This document shows, in pieces, positions 5,056 to 7,819 of a stretch of DNA of 7,819 nucleotides. Where the stretch lies: positions 1 to 7,819 of the forward strand of contig WRLS01000100.1 in the NCBI GenBank assembly GCA_009776345.1, in the 5' to 3' direction. The notes below the pieces were generated by a model. That model had not been told where the DNA came from and searched no databases. It saw only the letters and a program-made list of their open reading frames with translations. Made by a program: the position numbers and the translations under genes. The DNA comes from Oscillospiraceae bacterium (GTDB taxonomy: Bacteria; Bacillota; Clostridia; Oscillospirales; Ruminococcaceae). The stretch's first letter is position 1; every line of letters begins with the position of its first letter.

Positions 5056-5873
5056 GCTGTGCGGCGCGCAGCGCCGCACAGCGCCATATTCCGCCTTAAA
5101 ACCTGCTTACTGCGGTAATTGTACGGCATATCGGGATGCAGCGCGTCTAAATTTTCCGGCGTGAGATACGGTTCACGGCGCGCCAAAAATTCGGGGATAG
5201 GGGTTATCGGCGTATTTTTGCCGAGCGGGCAGGCATCCGCGCAAATGTCGCAGCCCCAAACCATGCCGCCTTTTGCGATCTCCCCTCTTTCCCAATCGGT
5301 AAGTTCCCCCGTTTTTTGCGTGATAAAAGAGCGGCAGCGCGCGCGGTCAAGCTTTTCGCCGCCGAGTGCGGAGGTAGGGCAGGCGCGTATGCATTCGCCG
5401 CAGCCGGGGCAACTCCCGCCGGGGGCGGATGGCTCCAGCTGTAAATCCGTTACAACCGCGCCAATAAATATATATGGCCCATACACCCGATTTATTAAAA
5501 GCCCATTGCGCCCGACGCATCCAAGCCCCGCGAGCCTTGCGGCATTTACTTCGCGGATGGGCGAATTATCGGTAAACGCCGCGAATTTTGCCCCGGTTTG
5601 CTTTTGCAGGAACCCGCCCGCCTGTGCCAGTATTCCCCCTGCCGCGCGGTGATAATCGGGGACCGCCGCAAAGCGCGCGACATTCCTTTTTTCATATTCG
5701 CCGGTGTAAAACGGGAACAGGCACACGACTACGGATTTAGGGTTTTCCGGCAGTTTTTTTGCCCCCGCGCAGTCTATCAGCGGCAAAACATCGCCGAAGG
5801 CGCACACGCCGAAATGCTCAACGCCGCGGGACAGCAGCAGCCCGCGCAGTTCGGTTAGTATGTCTGATGCCAT
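5046..5873 (-). CDS. Short QueG-like protein with two 4Fe-4S clusters
   Basis: The protein resembles epoxyqueuosine reductase (QueG), a cobalamin and 4Fe-4S enzyme of tRNA queuosine synthesis, but has 275 residues rather than the roughly 380 of typical QueG and lacks room for the C-terminal HEAT-like region. Visible features are VPDYHRAAGGIL (about 71-82), TDNSPIRE with Asp102 where QueG has its catalytic Asp, GLGCVGRNGLLI (116-127), the first cluster Cys155, 158, 161 and 165, then Cys180, 208, 211 and 215 for the second. The ATG at 5871-5873 is chosen because AAAGGCGG lies just upstream; a TTG at 5927 would add a lysine-rich tail (KKSKKKSPK) from an AT-rich leader. The last residues (about 264-275) come from a GC hairpin and repeat P4. 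It could be a reductase of another substrate. Confidence 0.83.
   Translation of the reverse strand: MASDILTELRGLLLSRGVEHFGVCAFGDVLPLIDCAGAKKLPENPKSVVVCLFPFYTGEYEKRNVARFAAVPDYHRAAGGILAQAGGFLQKQTGAKFAAFTDNSPIREVNAARLAGLGCVGRNGLLINRVYGPYIFIGAVVTDLQLEPSAPGGSCPGCGECIRACPTSALGGEKLDRARCRSFITQKTGELTDWERGEIAKGGMVWGCDICADACPLGKNTPITPIPEFLARREPYLTPENLDALHPDMPYNYRSKQVLRRNMALCGAARRTAQD
5054..5084. repeat. Strong 13-bp GC hairpin at the QueG-like 3' end
   Basis: GCGCTGTGCGGCG at 5054-5066 pairs perfectly with CGCCGCACAGCGC at 5072-5084 around a 5-nt loop. It is read in the leftward frame as ALCGAARRTA just before the stop and abuts P4. There is no run of T after it on either strand, so a classical terminator is doubtful. 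It holds the same position relative to P4 as the smaller hairpin at 3714-3730 does to P2. Confidence 0.75.
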
Positions 5874-5989
5874 GATATGCCCGCCTTTCGGGGATTTTTT
5901 CTTTGATTTTTTCCTAAATCGGGACAAATCCGCGTTATTTGCCCGTATATGTGAAGGGCGTTTTCTGCCTTTACATTTATACGGAAAGG

Positions 5990-5995
5990 ATTATA
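5990..5995 (-). promoter_or_regulatory. Possible -10 box for the leftward QueG-like gene
   Basis: On the minus strand the sequence reads TATAAT, a perfect -10 consensus, in the divergent gap between the QueG-like gene and the toxin candidate. The matching -35 position (6013-6018, CTGTTT on the minus strand) is poor and would fall inside the toxin gene. If used, the leader would be about 110 nt, including an A-rich tract with the 9-nt direct repeat GATTTTTTC (plus strand) at 5893-5901 and 5905-5913. Confidence 0.3.
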
Positions 5996-5999
5996 CTGG

Positions 6000-6923
6000 A
6001 TGTATGTAACAAAAACAGGCAGGGTTTTGTCGGCGTATGAGGAGCGCCACCACAAAAAAATCATCAAGTCAATATCCATCAGCAAGGGAGTTTTGCGGTA
6101 TTACCGCATAATTGCCGAAAACGACGAGCGCATTTGCGATGTTTGCGCGGCACAGGACGGCACGGTCTATCCCGAAGAATTTGCGGAAGCGGGCGCAAAC
6201 TTCCCGCCTTTTCACCCGAATTGCCGGTGTACGGTGGAATGGCTTAGTGAAGGGATAAGCGGCTTGCCGCAAAACCTGACCTTCGTGGAAGAGCTTGAAG
6301 AGATGCTGCGCGGGATCTATGAAGGCTTGCAGGCAAGGGGCGCAAACGCTTTTTCAAGCTTTGAGGGTTTTCTGGATTGGCTGACGCTCGGTGTCCCAAG
6401 GGGGATGCTGGAAAGTAATCTTGCAAGAACGCGGATTATGCTTGCAAAGCCTAACTGGTATACTATCGGTAACTATATGACATCGGGTATTTTTGATACC
6501 TTTAGGGGGGCGCTCAAACCCGATCGACCATTGTCCTTGCGGCATTGGCTTGATTCATTGTTGGCCGCTACCGTAGTTTACGCGAGTTATAGGGCAATTG
6601 AATATAACCTAAATATTCAAAGGTATATAGCAAGCTTGTCCGCCGGTACTGAGTTCTTGCCACTGGCTAACAAGATTTTTACAAACGAAACCAGCAAGGG
6701 CGTATGGAATTTCACGTCAGACGCTAAAGGGATGGGAGCCGCACAAGCTGATTTTTACGCTATGAAACCTTTTAATACCAGAACATTACCGGGAGGGAGG
6801 ATTATTGGTGATTTACCGAATGGCAATACAATAAACATTCATCCGGGTATTAGTGTCGGATATGCGCCGTCATTGGAAATATTAGATCGTGCTACCGGCA
6901 TAAAAATTAAAATACGTTATTAA
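6000..6923 (+). CDS. MuF-motif polymorphic toxin candidate
   Basis: The 307-residue protein appears to be a phage-derived polymorphic toxin. Residues about 36-77 carry the C-terminal signature of MuF/SPP1-gp7 minor head proteins: NDERICDVCAAQDGTVY, then HPNCRC (Cys46, Cys49, His72, Cys75, Cys77). A hydrophobic, tryptophan-containing linker (about 121-200, with FLDWLTLGVPRG and PLSLRHWLDSL) resembles pretoxin regions of such proteins. The last 70 residues form a compact domain with TLPGGRIIGDLPNGNT, NIHPG, SLEI and a terminal KIKIRY, an ending I associate with toxin nucleases; RNase activity is a guess. The ATG at 6000 has GGAAAGGA 9 nt upstream, so the usual long MuF N-terminus is missing; no upstream in-frame remnant exists because a TGA lies at 5952. 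The stop overlaps the next gene's ribosome site. Confidence 0.68.
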   Translation: MYVTKTGRVLSAYEERHHKKIIKSISISKGVLRYYRIIAENDERICDVCAAQDGTVYPEEFAEAGANFPPFHPNCRCTVEWLSEGISGLPQNLTFVEELEEMLRGIYEGLQARGANAFSSFEGFLDWLTLGVPRGMLESNLARTRIMLAKPNWYTIGNYMTSGIFDTFRGALKPDRPLSLRHWLDSLLAATVVYASYRAIEYNLNIQRYIASLSAGTEFLPLANKIFTNETSKGVWNFTSDAKGMGAAQADFYAMKPFNTRTLPGGRIIGDLPNGNTINIHPGISVGYAPSLEILDRATGIKIKIRY

Positions 6924-6927
6924 GGAG
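6922..6927 (+). promoter_or_regulatory. Shine-Dalgarno overlapping the toxin stop codon
   Basis: AAGGAG shares its first two bases with the TAA stop (6921-6923) of the toxin gene and lies 7 nt before the ATG of the immunity candidate at 6935. This arrangement would couple translation of the two proteins, as expected of a toxin and its antidote. Confidence 0.85.
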
Positions 6928-6934
6928 TATTAAA

Positions 6935-7339
6935 ATGCAAAAAATAACACCTTATCATTTAAAGATTGATATCGAAGAAATCGAATATATCTCCGGCCCT
7001 AATCCGTGTTTTGAAATATACTTTGCGGCAACGGATAAAAGGAAATATAAACTTATTTTCGATAATGTATGGGATCTGAGATACTCTATAGAAATCACAT
7101 CTGTTGAACGATTTATTCATTTCAGGGAAAATTCGCCGGAATGGACAGAAGATAACGGTATCTACTTGATTGAGGATTCTGATTATATCAAGTATTTTAC
7201 AGAGCAAACATTCGGTGCCTACCCGACGGATGAACTAAAGCATTATCTTGTCCACGATGCAATCGACACCATATTGGATATTTTGGGAAACAGAGAGCCG
7301 CTGCTCGTAAGGCTTCCCGATGAGGTTATGGATGATTAG
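6935..7339 (+). CDS. Probable immunity protein for the MuF-type toxin
   Basis: A cytoplasmic acidic protein of 134 residues with no signal peptide or membrane segment. Position directly after the toxin candidate (11-nt gap, coupled ribosome site), small size and acidity fit an immunity protein that would neutralise the basic C-terminal toxin domain. The stretch YLIEDSDYIKYFTEQ (about 76-90) followed by LKHYLVHDAIDTILDIL (about 100-116) is of a type I associate with small immunity proteins of polymorphic toxin loci, but I cannot name the family with confidence. The A+T-rich composition matches the toxin 3' half: 7021-7140 is 35% G+C by hand count. Its stop is 2 bp from the convergent stop of the substrate-binding gene. 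Confidence 0.72.
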   Translation: MQKITPYHLKIDIEEIEYISGPNPCFEIYFAATDKRKYKLIFDNVWDLRYSIEITSVERFIHFRENSPEWTEDNGIYLIEDSDYIKYFTEQTFGAYPTDELKHYLVHDAIDTILDILGNREPLLVRLPDEVMDD

Positions 7340-7341
7340 GG

Positions 7342-7819
7342 CTATCCCCCAAAATAAACCATCCCGCCGAATGGGGACGGCGTAGCCCCGTGCGCGTCCT
7401 TGCCGGCGGCGAAGTAGGTTGTTTCGTGGTAGGCCGGGATTGCGACGGCGTCGGCAAGGAGCGTGCGCTCCGCCTGTGAGATTCTGAAAACCGCCGTGTT
7501 TAGGTCGGCGGCGTTTATGCCGTATGAAATAAGCTCGTCAACGCGGGGGTTGTTGTAGCCGAAGCGGCCCCGGGAAAAATTCAGCGCCGTGTGCGCTTTT
7601 TCGTTTTCCGGCACAATAGGCATAAGCATAAGGCGGAAATCCCCCGTGCCGAGCCTTTCGCTTATTTCTTCGGGCGGGATTGCGGCGATATTTATATACA
7701 CGCCTAACGTGTTTTGCCAGGAGCTTTGGATAATTCCCATGTTTGCGGCGTGGCCGCTGCCGACCGGTACATATAAATCCGTCGCGGGCAGCGCGTCAAG
7801 CCCAAGCTGTTCCATGCCC
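7342..7819 (-). CDS. ABC transporter family 5 substrate-binding protein, C-terminal part
   Basis: This is the last 159 or so codons of a leftward gene that continues beyond the window (no start is forced within it; the Met codon at 7813-7815 is internal). The sequence fits the C-terminal lobe of DppA/OppA-type extracytoplasmic solute-binding lipoproteins: NMGIIQSSWQNTLGVYINI, then LMLMPIVP, FGYNNPRVDELI, a helix ending ISQAERTLLADAVAIPAYHETTYFAA, and a final FGGMVYFGG. The protein would bind peptides, nickel or another small ligand outside the membrane; which one cannot be told. The gene ends 2 bp from the convergent immunity gene with no terminator between, so their transcripts would overlap or share readthrough. 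Confidence 0.82.
   Translation of the reverse strand, partial: GMEQLGLDALPATDLYVPVGSGHAANMGIIQSSWQNTLGVYINIAAIPPEEISERLGTGDFRLMLMPIVPENEKAHTALNFSRGRFGYNNPRVDELISYGINAADLNTAVFRISQAERTLLADAVAIPAYHETTYFAAGKDAHGATPSPFGGMVYFGG

Noticed and set aside
5874..5927. TTG start extending the QueG-like protein by 18 residues
   Set aside because: The extension translates an A-rich leader into lysines, and the ATG at 5871-5873 has a better ribosome site and fits the family N-terminus.

Overview
The window looks like chromosomal DNA from a low-profile member of the Clostridia/Firmicutes, perhaps an Oscillospiraceae-like gut or environmental bacterium. The support is a FemAB-type peptidoglycan-bridge enzyme (Gram-positive), a clostridial CofE-like ligase, a bacterial class II lysyl-tRNA synthetase, Gram-positive Shine-Dalgarno sequences, and mostly G+C-rich, C-ending codons. 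No tRNA, rRNA, insertion-sequence transposase or CRISPR array was found. Organism placement is inference; no database was searched.

Layout. Positions 1-340 are a mostly non-coding leader with a plausible extended -10 promoter at about 280-288. A rightward operon follows: a CofE-like ligase (341-1060), lysS (1060-2568, overlapping by one base) and a single-pass membrane protein with an extracytoplasmic domain (2572-3312, 3-base gap). Positions 3321-3715 and 4757-5055 hold two copies of a nested repeat composite. It has two parts: 89-97-bp palindromes (called P here) whose arms are GCA plus roughly four 7-nt GG-N5 units, and a 151-179-bp element with terminal inverted repeats (called M). M1 and M2 lie in the same orientation and bracket a leftward FemAB-family gene (3665-4756). 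Further right, also leftward, is a short QueG-like iron-sulfur protein (5046-5873). The P arms run into these genes. They supply the femAB stop codon and about its last 15 residues, the likely femAB ribosome binding site, and the stop codon of the QueG-like gene.

From 6000 rightward there is an apparent toxin-immunity pair. The toxin candidate (6000-6923) carries a short phage MuF/SPP1-gp7-like Cys/His motif, a pretoxin-like linker and a compact basic C-terminal domain. An acidic 134-residue protein (6935-7339) follows, translationally coupled, and is the probable immunity protein. Base composition falls sharply in the toxin 3' half and the immunity gene, which suggests a transferred module. 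The window ends in the C-terminal part of a leftward family 5 ABC substrate-binding protein, convergent with the immunity gene and only 2 bp away.

The most unusual content is the nested P-M-P repeat architecture and its intrusion into gene ends. The orphan MuF-type toxin-immunity module is second. I cannot tell from sequence alone whether either is already catalogued.
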